The position numbers were made by a program, and so were the translations under genes. Below, in pieces: positions 1 to 7,753 of a DNA stretch of 23,631 nucleotides. The stretch's first letter is position 1; every line of letters begins with the position of its first letter. This stretch comes from a virus. The stretch is from positions 1-23,631 of IMG/VR virus record IMGVR_UViG_3300049893_003531; one strand, given 5' to 3'. Below the pieces are notes generated by a model. The model was not told the DNA's origin. It made no database searches and was given only the letters and a program-made list of their open reading frames with translations.

Positions 1-348
1 GCCATCGACACAACCTGGGGGCGCTCATCGACTCCCAAGACAGCGTCGTACGCAGTAAAGTTCACGATCTTGGGCGGAGACCGCCTGCTCGTGTCATATC
101 AGGTCATCACTAACTTCGCATCGGAGAAAGAGATGATCATGATGAAGAGAGGGTGCCTAGAAGAGTCGAAAGACGTCATCGCAGCTCACCTCTCTGCAGT
201 CAAGTCCGTCTACAAGGAGCTGACAGGAAGCGCTCTCAAGACTAAGGAGCAGGGCGCTTCTGATTCTCTCGAGATCATCGGCTTCGCAGTTCACAATCCC
301 AAGAGGACAGCGTACTACAGGAGGAAAGTCATCCTGGAGATTGCATGA
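1..348 (+). CDS. Uncharacterised protein, 5'-truncated, upstream of terminase
   Basis: The reading frame is open from the first base of the window, so the true start lies outside it; 115 codons are visible. An internal TTG at 70 could be read as a start, but the open frame upstream argues for truncation. The visible part is a mixed alpha/beta sequence with a hydrophobic strand (YAVKFTILGGDRLLVSYQVI) and a closing strand (YYRRKVILEIA). No signal peptide or membrane segment is visible. Its stop overlaps the terminase start as ATGA, so the two are translationally coupled. T4 places small terminase gp16 immediately before gp17, but I see no gp16 features and do not assign that function. Confidence 0.75.
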   Translation, partial: AIDTTWGRSSTPKTASYAVKFTILGGDRLLVSYQVITNFASEKEMIMMKRGCLEESKDVIAAHLSAVKSVYKELTGSALKTKEQGASDSLEIIGFAVHNPKRTAYYRRKVILEIA

Positions 349-1964
349 GTCCTCCCAAAAATTTGTCGCGCCAGCAGCAGGTCTCTGAAATCCTGAAGTG
401 CGGCAAAGATCCCGTCTATTTCATCAACACGTACCTAAAAATCCAGACGACTGAGCACGGTCTTGTCGACTTCAAGACGTTTGACTTCCAGGACAATTGC
501 ATAGCCGAATTCGAGAAGCATCGGCTCAACATCGTGTTGAAGGCACGTCAGCTTGGTCTGTCTACAGTCACGGCAGCATATGCGCTGTGGATGGCGCTCT
601 TTAAGAAGGACAAGAACATCCTTGTCATTGCAACTAAGCTTCCGACCGCTGTCAACTTCATCAAAAAGTTGCGCGTCATGCTGGAGAACATTCCATCATG
701 GCTTTTGCTGACGAAGTTTGAGATCACCAAACAGGAGATTCGATTCACCAACGGCTCTACTGTCAAGGCGATTCCGACTTCCGAGGACGCGGGTCGTTCT
801 GAGGCACTCTCTCTGCTGATTATTGACGAAGCTGCGTGGATTAGAGACTTTGACGAGATCTGGACGGGTCTCAAGCCAACTCTGTCAACCGGCGGCGCAG
901 CAATCATCCTGTCTACGCCAAACGGTGTTGGAGGACAGTACTACACACTGTGGGTCAATGCTGTCTCTGGAGCAAATGGATTCAACCCCATCAAGCTGAT
1001 GTGGGATGTCCATCCCGACCACGACGAGGAATGGTTCAAGAAAGAGACTGCGAACATGTCAAAGATGAAGGCCGCCCAGGAGTACCTGTGCGATTTCATC
1101 TCCTCGGGCGACACATTTCTGCAGGCATCTGATCTAGAGAAGGTCAGAGACTTGATTGCTAATCCTGTCGAGATGACAGGACCACAGAACGGCGTGTGGA
1201 TCTGGAGACGCCCACAGCATGACAAGCGGTACGTTCTATCTGCTGACGTTGCTCGAGGCGACGCGTCTGATTTTTCGACATTCCACATCATCGACTACGA
1301 GACGTGTGAGGTCGTTGTAGAGTACATGGGAAAGTACCCAGCAGACAAGCTGGCCGATCTGCTGGCAGAGTATGGCAAGAAGTACAACAATGCGCTGATC
1401 TGTCCCGAGCAGAACGGATTCGGCTACTTCACGTGCAAGCGTCTCCTCGAGCTCAGGTATCCAACTCTCTATTACCAGAACTCAATGGGAGATCCGTTTG
1501 CATTTCAGCAGCCCGCTCCCGATGCTGTCCCAGGATTCTCAACCCAGACCAAGACGCGCGCCCAGATCCTGACAAAGCTCGAGGAGCTGTTCCGAAACGG
1601 AATCGTCAAGTCTTATTCACAGCGGCTGTATGATCAGCTTCTATCGTTCGTCTGGCACGGCAACAAAGCGTCTGCTATGAAGGGATTTCACGACGACCTT
1701 GTGATGAGTCTTGCCATCGGAACGTGGATTTGTCTCGGAGACAGCAAGTCGGATCAAAATGGGTATGACATGGCGATGGCCATGCTCAAGGCAACCACCC
1801 GCATGTCTTCATCAATTCATGAGCTGCCCGGCGGCATTGATCAGGTTCGGCCCGTCTTTAATGCTCAGCAGGCAATGTTCACGTCTGAGAATGTTCACAA
1901 GCCCCGGAGGCCCGAGGACGTCAAGCACATCTCGGTCTCAGATTTCTCGTGGCTCTTTCGGTGA
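345..1964 (+). CDS. Terminase large subunit (T4 gp17-like packaging ATPase/nuclease)
   Basis: This is the motor that pumps DNA into the prohead and cuts the concatemer. The 539-residue protein has the expected two domains. The N-terminal ATPase has a Walker A-like segment LKARQLGLST (residues 65-74), the degenerate form usual in gp17 terminases, then Walker B with catalytic Glu in LLIIDEAAW (157-165; D161, E162) and a coupling motif LSTPNG (189-194). The C-terminal RNase H-like nuclease shows an acidic residue in LSADVARGD (D301), E355 in CPEQNGFGY and the FHDDLVMSLA end motif (D450, D451). Its length is somewhat below T4 gp17 (610 aa). The start is fixed by the ATGA overlap with the upstream gene. 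A portal gene follows after one small gene, as expected for a packaging module. Confidence 0.97.
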   Translation: MSPPKNLSRQQQVSEILKCGKDPVYFINTYLKIQTTEHGLVDFKTFDFQDNCIAEFEKHRLNIVLKARQLGLSTVTAAYALWMALFKKDKNILVIATKLPTAVNFIKKLRVMLENIPSWLLLTKFEITKQEIRFTNGSTVKAIPTSEDAGRSEALSLLIIDEAAWIRDFDEIWTGLKPTLSTGGAAIILSTPNGVGGQYYTLWVNAVSGANGFNPIKLMWDVHPDHDEEWFKKETANMSKMKAAQEYLCDFISSGDTFLQASDLEKVRDLIANPVEMTGPQNGVWIWRRPQHDKRYVLSADVARGDASDFSTFHIIDYETCEVVVEYMGKYPADKLADLLAEYGKKYNNALICPEQNGFGYFTCKRLLELRYPTLYYQNSMGDPFAFQQPAPDAVPGFSTQTKTRAQILTKLEELFRNGIVKSYSQRLYDQLLSFVWHGNKASAMKGFHDDLVMSLAIGTWICLGDSKSDQNGYDMAMAMLKATTRMSSSIHELPGGIDQVRPVFNAQQAMFTSENVHKPRRPEDVKHISVSDFSWLFR

Positions 1965-1972
1965 CGATATAC

Positions 1973-1988
1973 CTATAGCGACAGAGGA
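1973..1988 (+). promoter_or_regulatory. Candidate late-promoter element CTATAGCGACAGAGGA
   Basis: This sequence lies in the 30-base gap after the terminase gene. It resembles the element just before the major capsid gene (CTATATCGACTCAGGA, 9766-9781): 13 of 16 bases match. The CTATA part could act as a T4-late-like -10 box. The AGAGGA part also serves as the ribosome binding site for the gene at 1995. Partly the shared purine run is simply the ribosome site, so the promoter reading is tentative. Confidence 0.35.
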
Positions 1989-1994
1989 CCTCGC

Positions 1995-2303
1995 ATGCCC
2001 AGAATCACACTGAACAAGATCAAGGAGATCATCCGTGAGGAGTTGCTTCGCGAGGGCGAAGAGCACCAGGCCGCCGTCGACATGGCAGATGCTTCTGCAA
2101 AGCTTCTCAAGGCACTTGAGGCTTTTGAGGAGCACGCAAGCGAGAAGCTAAAGTCTGATGTCCGCGCACACGTCGATGATCTCAAGCAGACGCTTGGACG
2201 CGTGGTCTCGTCCCCCATGACATATGTTGACGCGCCCAAGAAGGTTGTCACCCCCGCCAAGAAGGTTTCTTTCAAGCCAGACACCGGCGGCCTGGTGAAG
2301 TAA
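1995..2303 (+). CDS. Small head-associated protein with N-terminal targeting-like helix
   Basis: This is a 102-residue protein of unknown function. The N-terminus is an amphipathic helix LNKIKEIIREELLRE followed by Gly. This matches similar helices on the proteins at 6402, 6879, 13650 and 19671, and ends in a T4 gp21-type L-x-E cleavage context (LRE/G). The middle (residues 25-70) is Ala/Glu/Lys-rich and probably helical. The C-terminal third is Lys/Val/Pro-rich and probably disordered. It lies between terminase and portal with a ribosome site AGAGGA upstream. I infer a packaged internal protein or prohead core component; no enzymatic motif is visible. Confidence 0.8.
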   Translation: MPRITLNKIKEIIREELLREGEEHQAAVDMADASAKLLKALEAFEEHASEKLKSDVRAHVDDLKQTLGRVVSSPMTYVDAPKKVVTPAKKVSFKPDTGGLVK

Positions 2304-2348
2304 GATCACGCTTCGAAGGGCCGCGCCCACAATGGTTCGGCAAAGAAG

Positions 2349-4400
2349 ATGGCTAAGAAAGAAGACAAGACTCTATTTCAGCGGTTGACTAGACTCTTCA
2401 AGAGTGGTCCGGTCGTTCGTCGTAAGCTGCGCAATCAAGACACGACGATTGCGGTTGCAGACAAGACAAAGAGCAGTGGAGCACTTCTCTTTCAAAAGTC
2501 TATGTCGCCCACGTATGCGACTATCACTGCAAATGCTTACAACCTGAGCGAGCGCCTGATGCGCTATCAGGACTTCGGCGAGATGGAGTACACTCCCGAG
2601 CTTGCATCTGCGCTTGACATCTATGCTGACGAGACTGTGGCGCAGGACGAGAAGGGAAGATCTCTCCACATCTACTCGGACAACGAGAAGATCAAAGAGA
2701 CGCTTGAAGAGCTCTTCTACGATACGCTCAATGTAGAGTTCAACCTTCGTCCCTGGACTAGGAATCTCTGCAAATACGGCGATTTCTTTCTCTACAATGA
2801 CGTCCATCCAGAAGAGGGTGTCATCAACGCATTTCCGATTCCTGTGAATGAGATCGAGCGTGAGGAGAACTACGATCCCAACGATCCCATGGCTGTCAGG
2901 TTTAGATGGATCACTTTGGGTAATAGGACTCTGGAAAATTGGGAAGTATCTCACTTCCGCCTCATGGGCAATGACATGTTCTTGCCCTACGGCTCTTCAG
3001 TCATCGAACCAGCTCGGCGCATCTGGCGCCAGCTCATTCTGGTTGAAGACGCCATGTTGGTTTACCGCGTGGTCAGAGCTCCTGAGCGCAGAGTCTTCTA
3101 CATCGACGTCGCGAACATTCCTCCCGAGAATGTGCCCATGTACGTGGAGGAACAGAAAAAGAACCTTCGATCGAATCAAGTAATTGATCGAAGCACGGGA
3201 AGAGTCGATCTGCGGTACAATCCGCTATCTGTAGACGAGGACTACATTGTTCCCGTCAGAGGCGGAGACACGGGCACAAGGATTGACACGCTGTCGGGCG
3301 GTCAAAATACTGCAGCAGTCGAAGATGTTGCTTACATTCAGAAGAAGCTGTTCGCAGCTCTCAAGATTCCGAGAGCTTACTTGGGATACGATGAGGCTCT
3401 ATCAAGCAAGGCAACTCTTGCCCAAGAAGACATTCGATTCTCTCGCACCATCAACGTTATTCAGAAGACGTTGATTACGGAGCTAAACAAGATTGCTATC
3501 ATCCACCTCTATGCAAGAGGGTTTGACGCCGAGGATCTTCAGAATTTCACTCTACGACTTTCTAATCCCTCCACAGTTGCTCAACAGCAGAAACTTGAGC
3601 TTTGGCGCACAAAGTTCGAGATCGCTGGGTCAGCTCCCGAAGGTCATATGAGCAAGAACTTCATCCGCAAGGAGATCTGCGGCCTGAATGATGAACAGTG
3701 CCAGACGATCGATGATGAGCGCCTTCGTGAGAAGCTGATTGACGCTGCTATCGAAAATGCCAAACCCGACGACTCCGGAGCTGGAGGTGATGAGGGTGAA
3801 GACATGTTTGGCGGTGGAGAAGAAGGCGGCGATGAGGCCGGCGGTGAGGAAGCTGCTGCAGGTGGTGAAGAAGCTGGTGGAGAAGGTGGCGGAGAAGATC
3901 TCTTCGCAGGAGACGACGCTGAAGAGAAGGAGCCTCAGCTTGATCTCCTCTTGTCGTCAGATGATCCCGATGATGACGAAGATTATCCTGCCAAGATCAC
4001 ATCGAAGGACGGTGTTCCTGTCAAGGCTCAGTCTCAGCTTGACAAGGCTCGTTATGCACGTGCTCGGATCGACCACGGTGGAGCATCCAAGACTCACATG
4101 CCCGACATGAGTAAGATGCTGAGCCACAAATCCAAGTCGATGACAGATCCTTTCGATCAAGACTTTAGAGATAGCTACGTCAAGAACCCACTGGGTGAGA
4201 CAAAGACATACGTCACAAGCGATATCGCTAATGCAGTAGCGAACATGTTTAGATCCAAGCGCTTCTCGGCTTTTACCGACAATCAGACGACCAAGACGAG
4301 CATTCTTGCTGAGTCAGCCGAAGAGCCTGCTGCTGATCTGAACGAGCATAGGACAGTACTGATCATTGACGACGATGACGATGGGAGCGAAGACACATGA
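2349..4400 (+). CDS. Portal protein (T4 gp20-like) with acidic C-terminal extension
   Basis: The dodecameric portal forms the DNA channel vertex, nucleates head assembly and docks the terminase. Family hallmarks are PYGSSVIEPARRIWRQL (213-229), EDAMLVYRVVRAPERRVFYI (233-252), EDYIVPVRGG (297-306), GTRIDTLSGG (309-318) and KKLFAALKIPRAYLG (332-346). T4 gp20 has 524 residues; this protein has 683. The excess is a C-terminal extension. Residues about 476-546 are a Gly/Asp/Glu-rich low-complexity stretch (blocks such as GGGEEGGDEAGGEE), followed by a Lys/Ser-rich tail ending in an IIDDDDDGSEDT acidic patch. A similar Gly/acidic linker occurs in the scaffold gene at 7754. The stop overlaps the next start as ATGA. 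Upstream AAAGAAG is only a weak ribosome site. Confidence 0.96.
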   Translation: MAKKEDKTLFQRLTRLFKSGPVVRRKLRNQDTTIAVADKTKSSGALLFQKSMSPTYATITANAYNLSERLMRYQDFGEMEYTPELASALDIYADETVAQDEKGRSLHIYSDNEKIKETLEELFYDTLNVEFNLRPWTRNLCKYGDFFLYNDVHPEEGVINAFPIPVNEIEREENYDPNDPMAVRFRWITLGNRTLENWEVSHFRLMGNDMFLPYGSSVIEPARRIWRQLILVEDAMLVYRVVRAPERRVFYIDVANIPPENVPMYVEEQKKNLRSNQVIDRSTGRVDLRYNPLSVDEDYIVPVRGGDTGTRIDTLSGGQNTAAVEDVAYIQKKLFAALKIPRAYLGYDEALSSKATLAQEDIRFSRTINVIQKTLITELNKIAIIHLYARGFDAEDLQNFTLRLSNPSTVAQQQKLELWRTKFEIAGSAPEGHMSKNFIRKEICGLNDEQCQTIDDERLREKLIDAAIENAKPDDSGAGGDEGEDMFGGGEEGGDEAGGEEAAAGGEEAGGEGGGEDLFAGDDAEEKEPQLDLLLSSDDPDDDEDYPAKITSKDGVPVKAQSQLDKARYARARIDHGGASKTHMPDMSKMLSHKSKSMTDPFDQDFRDSYVKNPLGETKTYVTSDIANAVANMFRSKRFSAFTDNQTTKTSILAESAEEPAADLNEHRTVLIIDDDDDGSEDT

Positions 4401-5254
4401 GCGGCAAGAACCACAACAAGCGGAGGAACTCTCTACTCGTCTACGAGTTTCTCGTCAGGACTATCTCACGCGCTTTGGTCGAGGGTGACAAGAAGAAGTC
4501 CTCTGCAGCGCTCAAGATCTTGAAGAAGTACTACAAGCCTGGCACCAATCTTTACCGCGAATTCAGGCTTGTCAATGCGCTTGCAAAGACAACTGTCTCG
4601 TCAGAGCACGTCGCTGCTTCGATTCTTAAGGAGGCGCGTTCTGCCGCTATGAGCATCGATGCCAGAGAGCTTGATAGAGAGAAGTCGCTTCTCATCAAGA
4701 GCATCAATCACACGCTCAATGATGACAACTTCTACGATCAGCAGGTCTCTGAATATAGGTCGTATGCAACTCTTCAGCAGCTAGTCAACGAATGGAGAGA
4801 GACGCACAAGGATCTTGAGAAGCTTGCCTCATTTGAGGATCAACTCATGACCATGTTGACCACGCCAAAGATCGCAGAACCCGACAAGACGATGACCGAG
4901 GAATCTGCGGGAACCGCACGTCTTCTCATGAAGGTAATGACCAAGAAGCTCAATGAGAAGTATGCCGGCGTTCTTAGCGATCGTCAGAGAAACTTGGTGA
5001 AGACCTACGCACTGGCAGCTGCCACCGACAACAAGTCCATCGTTGAGAACAAGCTGTGCGAGATCAGAGATGCTCTCTTGCCTCTTCTCAACGAGGCCAT
5101 CTCGTCTGAGTCTACCGGAGAGTTCCTAAAGAACAAATTGGTCGAGACGCAGGAAGTTCTGATGTCAGAGGATCTCGAGAACATCGACGATTCAACGATC
5201 ACACGATTCATGTTGTACTCCAAGCTCCAGTCGGAGCTTGAGTCAAAGGAGTGA
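4397..5254 (+). CDS. Uncharacterised helical protein between portal and protease (prohead core position)
   Basis: The 285-residue protein appears almost entirely alpha-helical and highly charged, with no membrane segment or catalytic motif I can recognise. A basic N-terminus (SGKNHNKRRN) leads into LLVYEFLVRTISRAL and KILKKYYKPGTNLYREF. Two more long helical regions span about 95-160 and 170-285, the last ending ESKE. In T4 the portal-protease interval holds the core genes 67 and 68; this gene holds the same position but is much larger, and no sequence similarity is evident to me. It is coupled to the portal by a 4-base overlap and is followed within 3 bases by the protease, with AAGGAG near its end serving as that gene's ribosome site. 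An assembly-core or scaffold-associated role is inference from position. Confidence 0.85.
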   Translation: MSGKNHNKRRNSLLVYEFLVRTISRALVEGDKKKSSAALKILKKYYKPGTNLYREFRLVNALAKTTVSSEHVAASILKEARSAAMSIDARELDREKSLLIKSINHTLNDDNFYDQQVSEYRSYATLQQLVNEWRETHKDLEKLASFEDQLMTMLTTPKIAEPDKTMTEESAGTARLLMKVMTKKLNEKYAGVLSDRQRNLVKTYALAAATDNKSIVENKLCEIRDALLPLLNEAISSESTGEFLKNKLVETQEVLMSEDLENIDDSTITRFMLYSKLQSELESKE

Positions 5255-5257
5255 GAG

Positions 5258-5875
5258 ATGTCCGCTGTTGATATGAAGCTTTTGAGCTCGTACGAGATTT
5301 TCAACTACACACCCGAGATGATCAAGGAGTCGCGCGAGAAGAACGGCGGCAAGATCATCATGAGAGGCATTCTTCAGAAAGCGGACATTCTCAATCAGAA
5401 CGGACGCATCTATCCGCACGCGGTCCTAGACAGAGAGGTCCGAAACTATCAGAAATTCATTGCTGAGAATCGAGCGCTAGGTGAGCTGGATCACCCGGAC
5501 TCTTCTGTGGTCAATCTAAAGAATGCATCTCACTTGATCAAAGAGGCCTACCTCGACGGTGGCGTCGTCTACGGCACGGTAGAGATTCTCAACACCCCCT
5601 CGGGCAGGATTCTTCAGGATCTCATTGAAGGTGGCGTAAAGCTCGGCATCTCGTCAAGAGGAGTGGGTTCTACCAAGAAGCAGGGCGACTATCAGCTAGT
5701 TCAGGACGATTTCCAGCTGATCTGCTGGGACTTCGTTTCTGAGCCGTCCACTCCCGGTGCATTCATGCTCCCAGAGGGAAAGACAATCAACTCTGCAGAG
5801 CTTAGAGCCATCTTCAACAAGTCAGACCGAATCGACAGAGTGGTCAACGACATCCTCGCCCTCAAGAAGGCTTGA
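5258..5875 (+). CDS. Prohead core protease (T4 gp21-like)
   Basis: This serine protease of the T4 gp21 family (with the herpesvirus assemblin-like fold) digests the scaffold and trims head proteins at (L/I)-x-E sites before DNA packaging. The 205-residue length is close to T4 gp21 (212). Visible motifs are NQNGRIYP (46-53, substrate-strand region typical of the family), GELDHP with catalytic His79, and GISSRG with the nucleophile Ser at 132 or 133, followed by DFVSEPSTPGAFM (158-170), whose Asp158 lies near the third active-site position. The ribosome site AAGGAG sits in the end of the preceding gene. Targets probably include the capsid protein, the scaffold and the small proteins with LxE-ending N-termini listed here. 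Confidence 0.95.
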   Translation: MSAVDMKLLSSYEIFNYTPEMIKESREKNGGKIIMRGILQKADILNQNGRIYPHAVLDREVRNYQKFIAENRALGELDHPDSSVVNLKNASHLIKEAYLDGGVVYGTVEILNTPSGRILQDLIEGGVKLGISSRGVGSTKKQGDYQLVQDDFQLICWDFVSEPSTPGAFMLPEGKTINSAELRAIFNKSDRIDRVVNDILALKKA

Positions 5876-5919
5876 GAACGATTCACAGTCGCAAAAGGTT
5901 GTAGCGGAGCAGGCTGATC

Positions 5920-6405
5920 ATGGAAATTGTCAAGTACCCCACTGAGACCCTTCTTCAAACAAGCAAGCGCGTCGAGGATTTTGATGCTTCGCTTGCGTCT
6001 CTTGCAGACGCAATGGTCGAGACCATGTATGCCAACGACGGAGTTGGTCTAGCAGCCCCACAAGTTGGCAGGAATATTCGAATGATTGTCGTTGATCCAT
6101 CCTCAGGACACAAAAAAGACAGTTTGCTGGTTCTCGTGAATCCTGTCGTGATGTGGAGATCGAAAGATGAGTCGACGCAAGTCGAGGGCTGCTTGTCGAT
6201 CCCGGGCATGACCCGTGCAATTCCACGCCCAAGCGCAGTGACGATCGTATATCAGACTCTCACGGGAGCAGCACACGAGACAACGTTCGTCGGACCAACT
6301 GCACGAATCATTCAGCATGAGATTGATCACCTTGATGGCATTTTGATCAATAGCCAAAAAATCAAGGCAACATCAAGTTCCAAAACGAAAGAGGCGAGAG
6401 CATGA
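5920..6405 (+). CDS. def: Peptide deformylase
   Basis: The enzyme removes the formyl group from the N-terminal Met of nascent bacterial-type proteins, acting at the ribosome. All three motifs are intact in 161 residues: GVGLAAPQVG (41-50), EGCLS (89-93, metal ligand Cys91) and QHEIDHLDG (132-140, ligands His133 and His137, catalytic Glu134). It lacks the long C-terminal extension of cellular forms, as is usual for phage deformylases, though a short Lys/Ser tail remains. It lies between the prohead protease and small head genes and overlaps the next gene as ATGA, so it is expressed late with structural genes. Phage deformylases are known, for example in cyanophages; this location in the head operon is less expected. 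Confidence 0.96.
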   Translation: MEIVKYPTETLLQTSKRVEDFDASLASLADAMVETMYANDGVGLAAPQVGRNIRMIVVDPSSGHKKDSLLVLVNPVVMWRSKDESTQVEGCLSIPGMTRAIPRPSAVTIVYQTLTGAAHETTFVGPTARIIQHEIDHLDGILINSQKIKATSSSKTKEARA

Positions 6406-6833
6406 AGCTACGGAAGGCAGACCTCAAGGCTATCGTCAAGGAGTGCCTCGTCGAAATTCTGCAAGAGGGTTTGGCGGGAGTTCCTCTGATGGAGCGCAGA
6501 AATGTTCCTCGAGCAGTTGCGCCTGATACTGTTGATAGAACACGGACCGCGCCTTCTCCTCAGGCCCCGCCCGCTCTTGGCTCAATCACGCAGCAAATGC
6601 GCGAGACAATCAAACGTGAGGCTGGAGGAAATCGAATCATGGAAGAGATCTTTGCTCACACTGCAGCCACTACTCTTCCTGCGATGATCAGCAACGACAA
6701 GGCAGGTGTCTCGAAGGATCCTGTCACTCAGTTCGTAGACTCGGTCGAGCCCACACAAATCTTTGGAGAAGACGCTGCTGCCAAGTGGGCAGAGCTTGCT
6801 TTCATGAACGCTCCCCCAAAGAGTCGAGAATAA
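6402..6833 (+). CDS. Head-associated protein with N-terminal targeting-like helix
   Basis: This 143-residue protein has no recognised enzymatic motif. It begins with the amphipathic helix DLKAIVKECLVEILQE followed by Gly, a gp21-type L-x-E context (LQE/G). A Pro/Arg-rich disordered region follows (residues about 35-65: VPRAVAPDT, SPQAPPALG), then helical segments. Near the C-terminus is AAAKWAELAFM, which loosely recalls the RWxxLxGIIK tails of the scaffold and the ParB-fold protein. It is coupled to deformylase by a 4-base overlap. The most likely role is a packaged internal or core protein processed by the prohead protease; this is inferred from the N-terminal motif and location. Confidence 0.8.
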   Translation: MKLRKADLKAIVKECLVEILQEGLAGVPLMERRNVPRAVAPDTVDRTRTAPSPQAPPALGSITQQMRETIKREAGGNRIMEEIFAHTAATTLPAMISNDKAGVSKDPVTQFVDSVEPTQIFGEDAAAKWAELAFMNAPPKSRE

Positions 6834-6843
6834 CTTCACGTCC

Positions 6844-6853
6844 GTGATACTTA
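6844..6853 (+). promoter_or_regulatory. Candidate late promoter, GTGATACTTA
   Basis: The 10-base string GTGATACTTA recurs exactly at 21986-21995 before the tail sheath gene. Its TACTTA core is also found before the genes at 13650, 17083 and 18280. If the last A sits at -6, as in the T4 late box TATAAATA, transcription would begin near 6859 and give a 20-base leader containing the GAGGG ribosome site of the gene at 6879. Confidence 0.55.
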
Positions 6854-6878
6854 AAGCTGAGTCACAGCGAGGGAATAT

Positions 6879-7127
6879 ATGAAGCTCACTAGCGCGCTGC
6901 TCCGAAAGATCATTGAAGAAGAAGTCGGAAAGTTCGGCAAGCCCGAGACGACCGAGAAGAGAGCCAAAGAGACCGAAGAGGTCGACGCCGACGAGCTGGG
7001 TGACGACAAGGTCGCTGCCAAGCACATCGACTACTATAAGGCGCTCAAGATCGAGGAGACGAGAATTCGTCGTCGACTCAATAAGATCCAAGAGATCAAG
7101 AAGCGCATGTCTTCAAGGGCGCGATAA
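6879..7127 (+). CDS. Small charged helical head protein with targeting-like N-terminus
   Basis: This 82-residue protein is dominated by Lys, Glu and Arg. The N-terminus MKLTSALLRKIIEEEVGKF is the same kind of amphipathic helix as at 1995, 6402, 13650 and 19671, with I-E-E as a possible prohead protease site. Residues 50-82 form a probable coiled coil ending in RRRLNKIQEIKKRMSSRAR. Size and composition resemble T4 prohead core proteins such as gp67/gp68 in kind, not in sequence. It has its own candidate late promoter and a GAGGG ribosome site, and the next gene follows after 11 bases. Function is unknown; a core or internal protein is inferred. Confidence 0.8.
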   Translation: MKLTSALLRKIIEEEVGKFGKPETTEKRAKETEEVDADELGDDKVAAKHIDYYKALKIEETRIRRRLNKIQEIKKRMSSRAR

Positions 7128-7138
7128 GGAGAACGACG

Positions 7139-7741
7139 ATGGCAGGCGGAAAATTCCCGGGTGGTGGTCGGTACACAATCTATGTGGCTGACACATCCAC
7201 GACGGCAAAGCAGACAAGGATCGCGACCCTTCGCAAGATGTTCAACGCGCGCGCTGGTGATCAGGGTGCCATCTACGGCAAGGTCGACGAGACCGACAAT
7301 GGAGCCGCCGCTGACGTCGTCTCTGCAAGAGCAAAGGCTCTCTTTGCTGCAGGCGTCGGCGATGCTCAGATGTTCCCGACTCCTGTCAAGATGGATTACT
7401 CAGGAGCACCTGATCTCACAAAGCCACTGATCGGGGGAGCAGATGCTGCATCAGCTCCAGGCGGCCCCAGCAATCCATACGTTCCCAATCTATACTCTCC
7501 TGGACCCGCCCCTGGCTCAGATCAGACAGATACTGCCGGCGGAGCCCCCAAGACCAATGTCGTTCTTAAGGTAAATGACCCAATTCCGGTCGCGGACATC
7601 AAGCCGCTGTACGGAACTCCCGGAGACATTCCGCCCGAGGCCGTCGACGGAAAGGGAACGACATCCCCCAGCACAACTTCTTCCACGGTGGGAACAACAT
7701 CAATTGGACATGTTCTCACGCCGGGTAAGTCCAGCAAGTGA
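7139..7741 (+). CDS. Uncharacterised Gly/Pro/Ser-rich structural-type protein
   Basis: The 200-residue protein starts with a Gly-rich patch (AGGKFPGGGRYTIYVAD), then a compact segment to about residue 90. The remainder is low-complexity: Pro/Gly/Ala-rich (APGGPSNPYVPNLYSPGPAP) and finally Ser/Thr-rich (TTSPSTTSSTVGTTS). There is no membrane segment or enzymatic motif. The start is supported by TAAGGAGA, which overlaps the preceding stop. Lying between core-type genes and the scaffold, it is probably a virion or assembly protein. I do not recognise its family. Confidence 0.8.
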   Translation: MAGGKFPGGGRYTIYVADTSTTAKQTRIATLRKMFNARAGDQGAIYGKVDETDNGAAADVVSARAKALFAAGVGDAQMFPTPVKMDYSGAPDLTKPLIGGADAASAPGGPSNPYVPNLYSPGPAPGSDQTDTAGGAPKTNVVLKVNDPIPVADIKPLYGTPGDIPPEAVDGKGTTSPSTTSSTVGTTSIGHVLTPGKSSK

Positions 7742-7753
7742 CAAGAGGATGAG

